From JAAUUE01 sp943370025 (lineage in GTDB: Bacteria; Cyanobacteriota; Cyanobacteriia; Cyanobacteriales; JAAUUE01), in NCBI GenBank assembly GCA_943370025.1, contig CALRPI020000009.1:28562-92561 (forward strand): a stretch of DNA of 64,000 nt. Direction: 5' to 3'. Both the position numbers and the translations under genes were made by a program. Below the pieces are notes generated by a model. The model was not told the DNA's origin and did not search any database. It saw only the letters and a list, made by a program, of their open reading frames with translations. Of the stretch, positions 16,936 to 25,122 are shown in pieces (position 1 is the stretch's first letter; each line of letters opens with the position of its first letter).

Positions 16936-19059
16936 ATGTCTAAGAGATCGCTAAGATTATCTCCAACAGGAGTTAGAAAAGCTAAACAACAGTTTGCTGC
17001 TAAAGGCTGGACTCAGGAATATTTAGCAATTGAAATAGGGATCAAAACCCGGCAACCAATTTGGCGATTTTTTGGTGGGGAACCCATTGAACGGTTTACA
17101 TTTTTTGAAATTTGCACCATCTTAGATTTGGATTGGCGAGAAATTGCCTTAGACCCACCCGCAGAGAGTATTGACCGTACTGCCGATCGCTCAGATGCCC
17201 AATCAGATTCTCAATCAGATTCTCAATCAAATGCCTTAAGCCTAGATGAATTAGTGCAACAGGTGCGATCGCAACGAAAGGGAAAAATCGCTCATCAATG
17301 CGGCATCCTACAATTACTAGATATTAACCGTCCTGTCTCAATTGATAAAATATACGTTGATATTGATGTTTTAGAACAGATACCTAGTCTGCAAAAATTA
17401 GAGATTGACTCCCTCGATAACCTCACCCCAGAAGAGGTCGATCGCCCCGGCTTTGGCATCATACGTGGCAGCCAAATTCCGGGAATCCAAGCAGTGGTGA
17501 AATATAACAAACTGCGAGTATTGGGCAAGACCGGTGCTGGAAAAACTACATTTTTAAAATATCTAGCTGTTCAATGCGATCGAGCAAAACTAGCTGCCAA
17601 TAAAGTACCAGTTTTTATTACCTTACGAGACTTTGCTGAAAGCTATCGCACCAAAATCCAGCCCAATTTATTAGAATTTATCCATCAAGAATTTATCACC
17701 TCAGATATTCCTGAACTAGAAACTCTTAAGCTGCTCCTGCATGGCGGGAGAGTATTATTCTTAATTGATGGAATGGATGAGCTTTCTTCAGAAGACAGCA
17801 TGAGTGTTCTCAATGAAATTCGCCGATTCTCTGAGAAATATTATCGAAATCATTTTGTAGTGTCTCGGCGTACTGCCTTCCATAAATTGTTACTACAAGG
17901 CTTCACTGATGTGGAAATTGCCCATTTTAATAAAACCCAAATTCATGATTTTACCCAGAAATGGTTTAGGGAATTTAGTCAAACCAACGCCGCCGATGCA
18001 TTAACTAGGGCATCTCAGTTTTTGGCAATGTTGGAATTGCCAGAAAAGCAGCGTTTTCAACGGCTAATGAGTACTCCCCTATTTTTGCATCTTGCCTGTT
18101 CCCTATTTCACCACACAGACCAACTTCGGCTCAAGAAGGCAGATTTTTATAAACAAATAACATATTTACTCTTCGAGAAGTGGGATGAATTTAAGGGTAT
18201 TAAGCGGGATAAATTACATTCCAAGCTTTTAGTGCCCCAACTGTTAGATTTGAGCTGTGAATTAGCCTTTTCACTCTTTGAACATAAGCAATTTTTATAT
18301 ACATTGGAAATAGTTGGGGGACATCTGACGAATTTCATGAAAAAACTCCTCCCCCTCGATGCCGAAGTAGAAGAACGCTACTATGCAACTGAAATAATAG
18401 TTCAATCGGCAAAGTCTCAACCCTACGGATTCGCAGTAGAACGGGCGAGGGATATTTTCTCGTTTGCCTATTTGGCATTACACGAATATTTGACGGCTCG
18501 AAAGATAGTTGTAAGTTATGAACTTCAGAGATCCGAAGAGTTCTTACAAAAGCTAGTGCAACATATTACTGATCCCCATTGGCGAGAAATCTTTTTGCTG
18601 ACGGCGACTATGCTGCGGAGTGGCGATCGCTTGGTGCAATTAATGAAACAAGAAATTGACGGTTTTGTGGCTGAAGACCCCTATTTACAAGATTTTCTCA
18701 TCCAGGCACACCAAAAACTACGAGATAAAATCCTACAGGAAGGTCTAGATGAATCAGCAAGTCCAGACCTAGGGTTCTATAAATTGCTGCAACAAATTAA
18801 TAATCCATTGCCTGATAGCGATCGGGGAGAAGTGTTGCAAACACAGCAGGCGATCGCTACCCGTCAAGAGATCATTAATCAGTGGGAATTCACCCCCCAT
18901 CAACAGCTAGTATTACAACACTACTATGATGCTAACCAGCTCCTACTTGATTGCCTAAACAGCGGTAGTGAAGTCACCCCAAGCCTCCGAGAAAAAATAG
19001 AAACAACCTTGCTGTTGCCACAAACAGAGCTAGGTAGTGGCATGACTTCGCCATTGTAG
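16936..19059 (+). CDS. HTH-NACHT STAND NTPase, paralogue 3
   Basis: A 707-aa protein from the ATG at 16936 (MSKRSLRLSPTG). I prefer this start to an upstream ATG at 16852 because it aligns with the starts of both paralogues and has an AGGAG sequence about 11 nt before it. Domains: HTH module 1-75, linker (AHQCGILQLLDINRPVSIDK), Walker A GKTGAGKTT (about residue 200), Walker B VLFLIDGMDEL, SRRTA, and the helical C-terminus with WEFTPHQQLVLQHYYDANQL. A QSDSQSDSQS stretch (about residue 90) is a small in-frame repeat expansion missing in paralogue 1. Likely an NLR-like sensor; ligand and effector output unknown. Confidence 0.87.
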   Translation: MSKRSLRLSPTGVRKAKQQFAAKGWTQEYLAIEIGIKTRQPIWRFFGGEPIERFTFFEICTILDLDWREIALDPPAESIDRTADRSDAQSDSQSDSQSNALSLDELVQQVRSQRKGKIAHQCGILQLLDINRPVSIDKIYVDIDVLEQIPSLQKLEIDSLDNLTPEEVDRPGFGIIRGSQIPGIQAVVKYNKLRVLGKTGAGKTTFLKYLAVQCDRAKLAANKVPVFITLRDFAESYRTKIQPNLLEFIHQEFITSDIPELETLKLLLHGGRVLFLIDGMDELSSEDSMSVLNEIRRFSEKYYRNHFVVSRRTAFHKLLLQGFTDVEIAHFNKTQIHDFTQKWFREFSQTNAADALTRASQFLAMLELPEKQRFQRLMSTPLFLHLACSLFHHTDQLRLKKADFYKQITYLLFEKWDEFKGIKRDKLHSKLLVPQLLDLSCELAFSLFEHKQFLYTLEIVGGHLTNFMKKLLPLDAEVEERYYATEIIVQSAKSQPYGFAVERARDIFSFAYLALHEYLTARKIVVSYELQRSEEFLQKLVQHITDPHWREIFLLTATMLRSGDRLVQLMKQEIDGFVAEDPYLQDFLIQAHQKLRDKILQEGLDESASPDLGFYKLLQQINNPLPDSDRGEVLQTQQAIATRQEIINQWEFTPHQQLVLQHYYDANQLLLDCLNSGSEVTPSLREKIETTLLLPQTELGSGMTSPL

Positions 19060-19166
19060 TGAAGCCAAACCCCTACACCAGAATTATTATTAATCGCACG
19101 CCACCATGAGAATAGTTGGTGGTCATCGAAAGATACCAAATGGGTTCTATATAGCCTTCGGCATTT

Positions 19167-19211
19167 ACAGCAGTTTGTATGGGGGCGGGTGTCGCCGCCC
19201 CCATACAAACC
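19167..19211. repeat. Family A half copy (hairpin arm only)
   Basis: ACAGCAGTTTGTATGGGGGC and its complement GCCCCCATACAAACCT around a short loop (GGGTGTCGCC), without the right half of family A. It is followed 15 bp later by a family B copy. Together they occupy much of the 19060-19520 gap. Confidence 0.7.
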
Positions 19212-19226
19212 TAAACCTAATAAATA

Positions 19227-19328
19227 TATAGCAACCCTAAATGGTTTCACCCGCCTTCGGCGGGTGAAACCATTTACTAGAAGCAAGTTGACTTGGCAAC
19301 TGTTAGAAAATGATTTAGGACTGCTATA
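19227..19328 (+). repeat. Family B dispersed repeat, copy 1
   Basis: It runs from TATAGCAACCCTAAATGG to GATTTAGGACTGCTATA, with a perfect inner hairpin ATGGTTTCACCCGCC / GGCGGGTGAAACCAT around TTC. It is nearly identical in its right half to copy 4 (44970-45070). Confidence 0.88.
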
Positions 19329-19520
19329 AATATATTTTGTAATTAATTGTAATTAAATTAATCAATTTCATCATCTTAACCATTAGATCAATCTTAGCCC
19401 TGAGATAGTAAGAGAAATAGGAGTGATTCTTCGGAATTTAGAAGTTAGGAAGAGTGGTGCTTCTTAACTTCAACATCCTATTTACTTTAAACTATCAAAG
19501 CAAAAGCTAGGAGAGTATTT

Positions 19521-20009
19521 ATGACTATTCCCACAAGAAAATCAGCCGCCTATGTTGACAAAATTAATGAAGCGGAAGGTTATACGATCGATCAGGATGG
19601 CTTGACAAATAGCTATGCGATCGAACCAGAAATGTATGAAGAAGACGGCAGTGTTCCTGCCGAATTAGGCAATAAAGTTACGGTAGTAGATATCTTTGCT
19701 TCTAAGCTGGAAGCAAAAAATGCTGTTTTAGAAATAGAACAAAAAGGCTTACGCTCTCAACAAATTTCTGTCATTGCTAAAGGCTATCAAGATGCTAAAA
19801 GTTGCATGACTTGGGAAAGTATTGAAGCTGGTGGTGGCTTGGCTTTGATTCTCACAGAAATGGGCATTAGTGAACGGGCGATCGACCAATTTGTAGATGC
19901 TGTTGAAGATGGCAAATATCTAATAATTGTCACGGGGAACGATCGGGAAGCTAGTCAGGCAGAACATGTTTTGGAAGCTTTTGGACATCGGGTAATTATC
20001 GTTGACTAA
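19521..20009 (+). CDS. General stress protein, YflT-like domain
   Basis: A 162-aa soluble protein. The C-terminal two thirds carry the ferredoxin-like general-stress-protein domain: VVDIFASKLEAKNAVLEIEQ, LRSQQISVIAKGY and, near the end, GKYLIIVTGNDREASQAEHV. Relatives usually have a glycine-rich hydrophobic hairpin in the middle (as in the gene at 21464). Here it is reduced to GGGLALILTEMGI, so the protein is probably cytosolic. An AGGAG site lies 10 bp before the ATG. It is the first gene of the stress island and shares direction with the genes up to 33321. Confidence 0.7.
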   Translation: MTIPTRKSAAYVDKINEAEGYTIDQDGLTNSYAIEPEMYEEDGSVPAELGNKVTVVDIFASKLEAKNAVLEIEQKGLRSQQISVIAKGYQDAKSCMTWESIEAGGGLALILTEMGISERAIDQFVDAVEDGKYLIIVTGNDREASQAEHVLEAFGHRVIIVD

Positions 20010-20057
20010 TTTGCCAATTTGCCAATTTGCCAAAATTAAATTCAAGAGGAGAAATAA

Positions 20058-20543
20058 ATGAGTAGTCTAATTGCAGTTGGCTTCAAAGATGAATTCACTG
20101 CTGATCAGGTAGTCACCGAACTCCTGAAATTGCAACGGGAACATCTAGTTGATCTAGAAGATGCGGCGATCGTGATCAGAAATAAAGAAGGAAAAGTCCG
20201 CATTAAGCAAACCCAAGAACTGACTATTACTGGAGCAGTAAGTGGTGGTTTCTGGGGAGTTTTATTGGGCTTTATCTTTTTTAATCCCCTCTTGGGCTGG
20301 GCGGTTGGTGCTTTGGCAGGAGCAGTTTCTGGGGCATTGACAGATATCGGCATTGATGACAATTTCATCCGAGATGTGGGGAGTACGATCGAACCCGGCA
20401 CCTCTGCCATTTTTGTTTTGGTCAGAAGAGCCACTGCCGACAAAGTATTAGCCGACCTCAGCAAGTTCGAGGGCAAGGTTCTGAAAACTTCTCTCTCCAA
20501 TGAAGATGAAGCAAAACTTCAAGCAGTTCTGACAAAAGCTTGA
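20058..20543 (+). CDS. DUF1269-family membrane protein
   Basis: A 161-aa protein with the DUF1269 pattern: an N-terminal ferredoxin-like part (LIAVGFKDEFTADQVVTELL, VDLEDAAIVIRNKEGKVRI), a central hydrophobic hairpin at about 68-100 (GGFWGVLLGFIFF, GWAVGALAGAVSGAL) and a C-terminal part (GTSAIFVLVRRATADKVL). An AAGAGGAG ribosome-binding sequence precedes the ATG. Family members are stress- or pH-associated membrane proteins of unknown mechanism. It lies 48 bp after the preceding general stress gene, so co-transcription is likely. Confidence 0.82.
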   Translation: MSSLIAVGFKDEFTADQVVTELLKLQREHLVDLEDAAIVIRNKEGKVRIKQTQELTITGAVSGGFWGVLLGFIFFNPLLGWAVGALAGAVSGALTDIGIDDNFIRDVGSTIEPGTSAIFVLVRRATADKVLADLSKFEGKVLKTSLSNEDEAKLQAVLTKA

Positions 20544-20638
20544 TTTTCTGATTCTAGAAAGTAATTTTGTCAGAATAGTGATTGCTTAAATTGCTCTCCA
20601 GCAATATTCGGATATACACAAAAAACGAGTGCTAAATC

Positions 20639-21343
20639 ATGTTTTTTCACAAGAAAGATCCAATTCATTCAGTACAAGTTGATCAGGCTGATCCTCGTTT
20701 TGCCCAACTATTGTTGGAGCAATTTGGTGGAGCAACAGGAGAACTTTCTGCCGCCTTGCAATACTGGGTGCAATCATTTCATATCGAAGATCAAAGCATC
20801 AAAGATATGTTGCAAGATATCGCGATCGAAGAGTTTGGACATTTGGAAATGGTAGGTAAATTGATCGAAATTCATACAAAAGATGTTGATCAAACCCCAG
20901 CCTATCAAAGTACCCTTTTTGCCGTAAAAGGCATGGGTCCTCACTTTCTCGATAGTCAAGGTAGTGCTTGGTCTGCCAACTACTTAAATGAAGGTGGTGA
21001 TGTGGTTCGAGATCTGCGGGCAAATATTGCAGCAGAGGCGGGCGCTCGGCAAACCTATGAAGCGCTGATTAAGCTGGCAACTGATGCGGGAACCAAGAAA
21101 ACTCTTGAACACCTGCTAACCAGAGAAATTTCTCATACTCAAATGTTTATGAGAGCCTTAGATTCTATGGGTAAGCTAACAGATCCTTTCTTCGGAAATA
21201 TCCAGCCCGATGAAACCGTAAAACTCTACTACAACTTATCCACTGATGGTCAAGGAAAAGATGAACGAGGTCCTTGGAACTCTGCCCCTGATGTGGAATA
21301 TATTGCCGATCCCTTGGGCGACCTTGCTAAAAAGAAGAGCTAA
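20639..21343 (+). CDS. Manganese catalase (ferritin-like di-Mn)
   Basis: A 234-aa non-haem catalase that would disproportionate H2O2 in the cytosol. Metal ligands expected for the family are visible: Glu in GATGELSAALQYW (about residue 36), Glu/His in AIEEFGHLEMVG (about 65-70), Glu in AAEAGARQTYEALI and Glu/His in TREISHTQMF. It lacks the long C-terminal extension of some bacterial enzymes. It lies in the middle of the stress-protein run, 95 bp after the DUF1269 gene. The context of Dps, Hlip and ketolase downstream supports a peroxide-protection role. Confidence 0.9.
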   Translation: MFFHKKDPIHSVQVDQADPRFAQLLLEQFGGATGELSAALQYWVQSFHIEDQSIKDMLQDIAIEEFGHLEMVGKLIEIHTKDVDQTPAYQSTLFAVKGMGPHFLDSQGSAWSANYLNEGGDVVRDLRANIAAEAGARQTYEALIKLATDAGTKKTLEHLLTREISHTQMFMRALDSMGKLTDPFFGNIQPDETVKLYYNLSTDGQGKDERGPWNSAPDVEYIADPLGDLAKKKS

Positions 21344-21354
21344 GTTTTAAAAGT

Positions 21355-21425
21355 TTCTGGCGGTTGAAACCGCGACTACAAGAACAAATCCCATCTTGTA
21401 GCGGCGATTTTAGTCGCCGAGCTAG
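21355..21425 (+). repeat. Family C repeat, copy 3
   Basis: TCTGGCGGTTGAAACCGCGA followed by ATCCCATCTTGTAGCGGCGA. It contains the nested dyads GCGGTTgaAACCGC and CTTGTAGCGGCGATTTTAGTCGCCG. It sits between the Mn catalase and the next gene. Confidence 0.6.
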
Positions 21426-21463
21426 TTAATCAAATCAACACAATCAAACATAGGTACAAAATC

Positions 21464-22072
21464 ATGATGACAGCACAACAAAACAAAAGAGCAATTGGTA
21501 CTTTCTCTAATCACTCTGAAGCTGAAAAGGCTCTCAACGAATTAAAAGATAGTGGCTTTGCGATGAATCAAGTTTCTATCGTTGGTCAAGATATCAATCA
21601 CAACTCCGTGGCTGGGGCTAATAGTGGCGATCGCCTTGCTGACCTAGCTGACAACAACAAAGCCGATGATGGTGCTAAAACTGGTGCCGTGGCTGGTGGG
21701 ACTGTCGGTGGTCTCACAGGCTTATTAGTTGGCTTGGGCTTGGTGGCAATTCCCGCAGTTGGTCCTATCATGCTTGCTGGAGCCGGAGCTACAGCCCTTG
21801 CAACCACCTTGGCTGGAGGCGCGATCGGCGCAGCAACTGGCGGTATTCTCGGTGGACTAGTTGGCTTAGGGATTCCTGAAGACCGGGCGAGAGCCTATAG
21901 CGATCGAGTCGATCAAGGAGATTATCTAGTCATGGTGACAGGCACCGATGAAGAAATCCAACGTGCCCAATCTATTCTTAGTCCTCGTGGCATCAACGAT
22001 TGGGGTATCTACAATGATTCCGCTGCTGATTCCGCTGCTGATACTGCCACTAAGAATCAATATCTCGGCTAG
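21464..22072 (+). CDS. General stress protein with glycine-zipper hairpin (YflT/DUF1269-like)
   Basis: A 202-aa protein. It has an N-terminal ferredoxin-like half (RAIGTFSNHSEAEKALNELK, VSIVGQDIN), then a long Gly/Ala-rich hydrophobic zone at about 75-135 (GAVAGGTVGGLTGLLVGLGL and what follows) that resembles glycine-zipper membrane insertion, and a C-terminal half (GDYLVMVTGTDEEIQRAQSI). The start is ATG ATG; I kept the first. It is the full-length relative of the truncated protein at 19521. A membrane-associated stress protein, exact role unknown. Confidence 0.8.
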   Translation: MMTAQQNKRAIGTFSNHSEAEKALNELKDSGFAMNQVSIVGQDINHNSVAGANSGDRLADLADNNKADDGAKTGAVAGGTVGGLTGLLVGLGLVAIPAVGPIMLAGAGATALATTLAGGAIGAATGGILGGLVGLGIPEDRARAYSDRVDQGDYLVMVTGTDEEIQRAQSILSPRGINDWGIYNDSAADSAADTATKNQYLG

Positions 22073-22101
22073 AGCCTAATCTCGGTTTGCTCTTGGTTCG
22101 A

Positions 22102-22124
22102 CTCCGCTCACCGAGCGGAGCCGA
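22102..22124. terminator. Hairpin after the stress protein gene
   Basis: CTCCGCTC / GAGCGGAG arms around ACC, again the GACTCCGCTC cassette, followed by pyrimidine-rich CTCCTCCTTTTTTTC. A possible rho-independent terminator for the upstream genes. Confidence 0.45.
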
Positions 22125-22231
22125 GGTGAATTAATTCTCCTCCTTTTTTTCTAGCGTAGCGGCACGTTAGTGCGGGGGGTGGGGGAATCTATCCCTTAAT
22201 TCAAATCATCAACAATTATCAACTCAACACC

Positions 22232-22687
22232 ATGAATACGAAAATACTTGCTCCAGTTTTAGTCAGTTTGATAGCTTCGATCGCTGTTGGTTGTACCGAT
22301 GCTCGAACTACTAGCGATGCTCCCAGTTCAGTGAATCAAACAGCAACACCGATGGTTCAAAGCACCGAACCAGCTAAGAATGATGCTCAAAGTGAAACCC
22401 GTGCTAGGCAGTTAGATGCCGATATTCGAGCTACAGAACAACGTAACAATGCCGTAGGCGATCCAGTAAAACGGAATGATGGCGATCTGGCAACAGAAGT
22501 GCGAAGCAAGCTAGAAGCTAATATTCCCGGAGGCAATTTGACTGTAGCTGCCAAGGATGGTGTAGTAACCGTCGCTGGTACAGTGCCTAACCAAGATCAA
22601 CTCGCTAAGATTCAAACCTTAGGTATGGAAATTAAAGGAGTTCAAAGTGTCAACGTTAAGGCAGTGGTTAAACCCCCCGCTAGCTAG
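22232..22687 (+). CDS. BON-domain lipoprotein
   Basis: A 151-aa exported lipoprotein. The signal peptide ends in a lipobox, IASIAVGC, with the lipid-carrying Cys at about residue 21. A low-complexity polar linker (residues 22-80) leads to one BON domain (LATEVRSKLEANIPGGNLTV, KDGVVTVAGTVPN, GMEIKGVQSVNVKAVV). BON domains bind membranes or surfaces and occur in osmotic-shock proteins such as OsmY. A periplasmic, membrane-attached stress protein is the reasonable reading. Monocistronic by spacing. Confidence 0.85.
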   Translation: MNTKILAPVLVSLIASIAVGCTDARTTSDAPSSVNQTATPMVQSTEPAKNDAQSETRARQLDADIRATEQRNNAVGDPVKRNDGDLATEVRSKLEANIPGGNLTVAAKDGVVTVAGTVPNQDQLAKIQTLGMEIKGVQSVNVKAVVKPPAS

Positions 22688-22703
22688 GTTCTTTCCATAG
22701 CAG

Positions 22704-22741
22704 TTGTTGTGTGGGTGACTGTCTTCGCCCATACAACAACC
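22704..22741. terminator. Hairpin after the BON lipoprotein
   Basis: GTTGTTGTGTGGG / CCCATACAACAAC pair around TGACTGTCTTCG, 17 bp after the stop codon. It is a family A-like hairpin without the outer sequence and a likely terminator. Confidence 0.5.
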
Positions 22742-22825
22742 CAATCACCACTCATGTTTCAGAAAACATAGCGTATTTGATTCCCTTGAAGACTGTTGTG
22801 ACTAATTCTGATTAATGGATAACGT

Positions 22826-22905
22826 TAGGGCTTACGCATTTGAAACCTGTTGTGGGTTGAGCGTAGTCGAAGACCGCAACGATTTTCAATAACCTAAATA
22901 ATGTT
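22826..22905. repeat. Family E partial copy
   Basis: GGGCTTACGCATTTGAAACC, then the cassette GGTTGAGCGTAGTCGAAGACC. It lies in the 22688-23186 gap and runs directly into family B copy 2. Confidence 0.5.
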
Positions 22906-22908
22906 ATG

Positions 22909-23019
22909 TAGCGATCCTAAATGGTTTCACCCGCCTTCGGCGGATGAAACCATCTATCAGAGGCAGTTTACATCTAGCAAATGATAGCAAATGATAGCAA
23001 ATGATTTAGGATTGCTATA
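22909..23019 (+). repeat. Family B dispersed repeat, copy 2
   Basis: TAGCGATCCTAAATGG to GATTTAGGATTGCTATA with the CCCGCC/GGCGGA inner hairpin. This copy is longer because AAATGATAGC is repeated in tandem near 22980-23006 (three times), a small internal expansion. Confidence 0.85.
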
Positions 23020-23186
23020 GTGCGTAAAGTGTTATGTATGCTACAAATCTATTCGTTTTGTAAAGTTTTGTTTCGTAATGAACCAGATTAATCAAGTCAC
23101 TCAATAGATTAAACATTCTCTTGTCAACTTAGGAATATAGAGATATACCAAACTTTTCTCTGTAAATATAAATTGCGAGGAAATAT

Positions 23187-23366
23187 ATGCCTAGACTTGT
23201 AGGAAAACAAACTAATTCTGCTTTGTATACTGGTTTGATTTTGCTGGTAGTTGCTCTGGGAGCAGTGGCGTTGGAATACTTTGGAGTAGTTAACTATATT
23301 CCCAATTTTGGGAGAGAGGGTGGACTAAACGGGAGCCCTGCTAACCAACCTGCCAGAATAAAGTAA
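23187..23366 (+). CDS. Small single-pass membrane protein, 59 aa
   Basis: A short gene, MPRLVGKQTNSALYTGLILL then VVALGAVALEYFGVV. One membrane segment is seen at about residues 12-32, with a short basic N-terminus and a polar Asn/Gly/Pro tail. GCGAGG 6 bp before the ATG is a fair Shine-Dalgarno sequence. A promoter-like region shared with 32088 (see findings) lies just upstream, and the PRC-barrel gene follows 77 bp later on the same strand. Codon use and composition match its neighbours. No family is recognised; it may assist membrane stress responses. Confidence 0.65.
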   Translation: MPRLVGKQTNSALYTGLILLVVALGAVALEYFGVVNYIPNFGREGGLNGSPANQPARIK

Positions 23367-23443
23367 TCTATCAATTAATTTTTCAACCTAATTATTAGGT
23401 TTAGTTTCCATCAGATTTTCAAAAAATTAGGGGGATATTAAAA

Positions 23444-24898
23444 ATGCGTAATGGTAAAGGAATGATCGGTAAGCCAGTAGTTGCCTATGACTCTGGGGAA
23501 GAATTTAAAACTATTGTGGACTTGGTTTTTGATCAGGAAAACAATGTATTGTTAGGGTTTCTTGTCGATGAAGGAGGTTGGTTTAGCAATGCACTAGTAC
23601 TACCTTTAGGTAATATTCAAGCGATCGGAATGGATGCCGTCATTGTTGCCTCTAGAGACGCGATCGCTTCTGCTACAGAATTTCCAGCAATTCAAAATAT
23701 TTTAACCAAAGATAATGTTTTGAAAGGCACGAAAATCATGACCCTGGATGGTCGTGATCTCGGTACTATGGTAGACCTTTATTTTGATGACACTAGTGGT
23801 GTAATTGAAGGCTACGAAGTATCTGGAGGAATCTTTGCTGATACCTATTCTGGACGTTCTTTTGTCCCCGCTCCTCAGACCCTGAAAATTGGTGAAGATA
23901 TAGCTTTTGTGCCTTCGGAAACTGCCGACTTAATGGAAGAGCAAGTAGGTGGGATCAAAGCTGCCCTCCAAACCGCAGGGGACAAGGTTCAAGAAATAGC
24001 TCAAACTTCTAGTGAAAAAGCTCAAGAAATAGCTCAAACTTCCAGTGAAAAAGCCCAAGAAGCTCTCCAATTGACGGGATCCAAATTACAGGAAGTTGGC
24101 CAACTAGCCAATGCCCAATTTACTAACACAGTTGTGAGTCCTGAAGAACAAGAGGAATTTGTATTAGGCAAAATTGCTCAACAAACCCTAGAAATTGCCG
24201 ATGGTGGATACTTAATCCAAAAAGGACAATCTGTTCATCAAGCTCATATTCTTGTAGCTCGAAGCCACAACATGATGGAAGAACTTTACCATGCCACTGG
24301 GGGGAGTGTCAGAGAGACTTTCGGCAAAAAAATAACTGGTGCTGTGGCTAATGTAGGGTCAAGTATTGCCGCAAATATTGGAGTCGAACAAGCTCAAGGT
24401 CGGCGAGTTAATCAAATGATTTTTACCCCTGAAGGCTCTGTGGTGGCGGTAGAAGGGCAAATTGTCACTCCTTTGGTCATTGCTAGAGCGAAAACCCATC
24501 ATCGGGAACAAGCTCTCTTAGAAGCTGTGGGTTTAACTTCTACTGAGACTCTAAAAACTACTAGCTCCCAAGTGGGACAGCAGGTGAAAGAAGGTGCAAA
24601 GGGTCTGTGGGAGCAGGTGAAAGAAACTGCAACTAATCTGCAAGATCAGGGAACTCAAGCCCTTGAAGATAGAAGAATTAAAGGTGCTCTGGGTCGTCCT
24701 GTCACACGGGTGATTCTGGATCTAAATGATGAAGTTATTCTCAATGTTGGGGAATTAATTACTCATCAAGCGATCGATGTTGCCCGTAGATCTGATGTTT
24801 TAGAAGTCTTGTTAGATTCGGTTTATACCGCAACTCCTAACCTTTCCTTAGATGAATTACGAGCACCTGAACCGGGGAAAGCTGCTCTACCTCAATAA
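23444..24898 (+). CDS. PRC-barrel domain protein with repeat-rich middle, 484 aa
   Basis: Two PRC-barrel units occupy about residues 1-80 (MIGKPVVAYDSGEEFKTIVD) and 85-165 (LKGTKIMTLDGRDLGTMVDL). A helical stretch at about 185-215 carries near-identical tandem units (KAQEIAQTSSE repeated). Two more PRC-like segments follow (LGKIAQQTLEIADGGYLIQK; LGRPVTRVILDLNDEVILNV), separated by a KEGAKGLWEQVKETATNLQD helix. PRC barrels occur in ribosome-maturation and photosynthetic reaction-centre H proteins; this large cyanobacterial type has no known role. GGGGG lies 9 bp before the ATG. It is part of the stress island by position. Confidence 0.8.
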   Translation: MRNGKGMIGKPVVAYDSGEEFKTIVDLVFDQENNVLLGFLVDEGGWFSNALVLPLGNIQAIGMDAVIVASRDAIASATEFPAIQNILTKDNVLKGTKIMTLDGRDLGTMVDLYFDDTSGVIEGYEVSGGIFADTYSGRSFVPAPQTLKIGEDIAFVPSETADLMEEQVGGIKAALQTAGDKVQEIAQTSSEKAQEIAQTSSEKAQEALQLTGSKLQEVGQLANAQFTNTVVSPEEQEEFVLGKIAQQTLEIADGGYLIQKGQSVHQAHILVARSHNMMEELYHATGGSVRETFGKKITGAVANVGSSIAANIGVEQAQGRRVNQMIFTPEGSVVAVEGQIVTPLVIARAKTHHREQALLEAVGLTSTETLKTTSSQVGQQVKEGAKGLWEQVKETATNLQDQGTQALEDRRIKGALGRPVTRVILDLNDEVILNVGELITHQAIDVARRSDVLEVLLDSVYTATPNLSLDELRAPEPGKAALPQ

Positions 24899-24899
24899 T

Positions 24900-25007
24900 A
24901 CAGCAGTTTGTGTGTGGGCTGAGCGGAGTCGAAGCCCACACACAAACCCAGTCCCAGTCAACCTTTCAAAAAATGCGATGCACTCTATTTGCACGAAAGG
25001 TGCTGTA
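24900..25007 (+). repeat. Family A dispersed repeat, copy 4 (diverged right half)
   Basis: ACAGCAGTTTGTGTGTGGGC begins it; the inner cassette is GGCTGAGCGGAGTCGAAGCC. The right half (AAATGCGATGCACTCTATTT then AAAGGTGCTGTA) matches copy 5 at 27221 rather than copies 1, 7, 8 and 9. It starts 2 bp after the PRC-barrel stop codon. Confidence 0.8.
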
Positions 25008-25122
25008 TTAACAATATTAATCCCTAGGGATAAATCGAGTTGATCACCTTATAACCTATGCCAAATTCTAGAGGTGTAGGTTTTTCTTTCTGGTTTTTCA
25101 GTATGTCAATCATTTAAAAACT

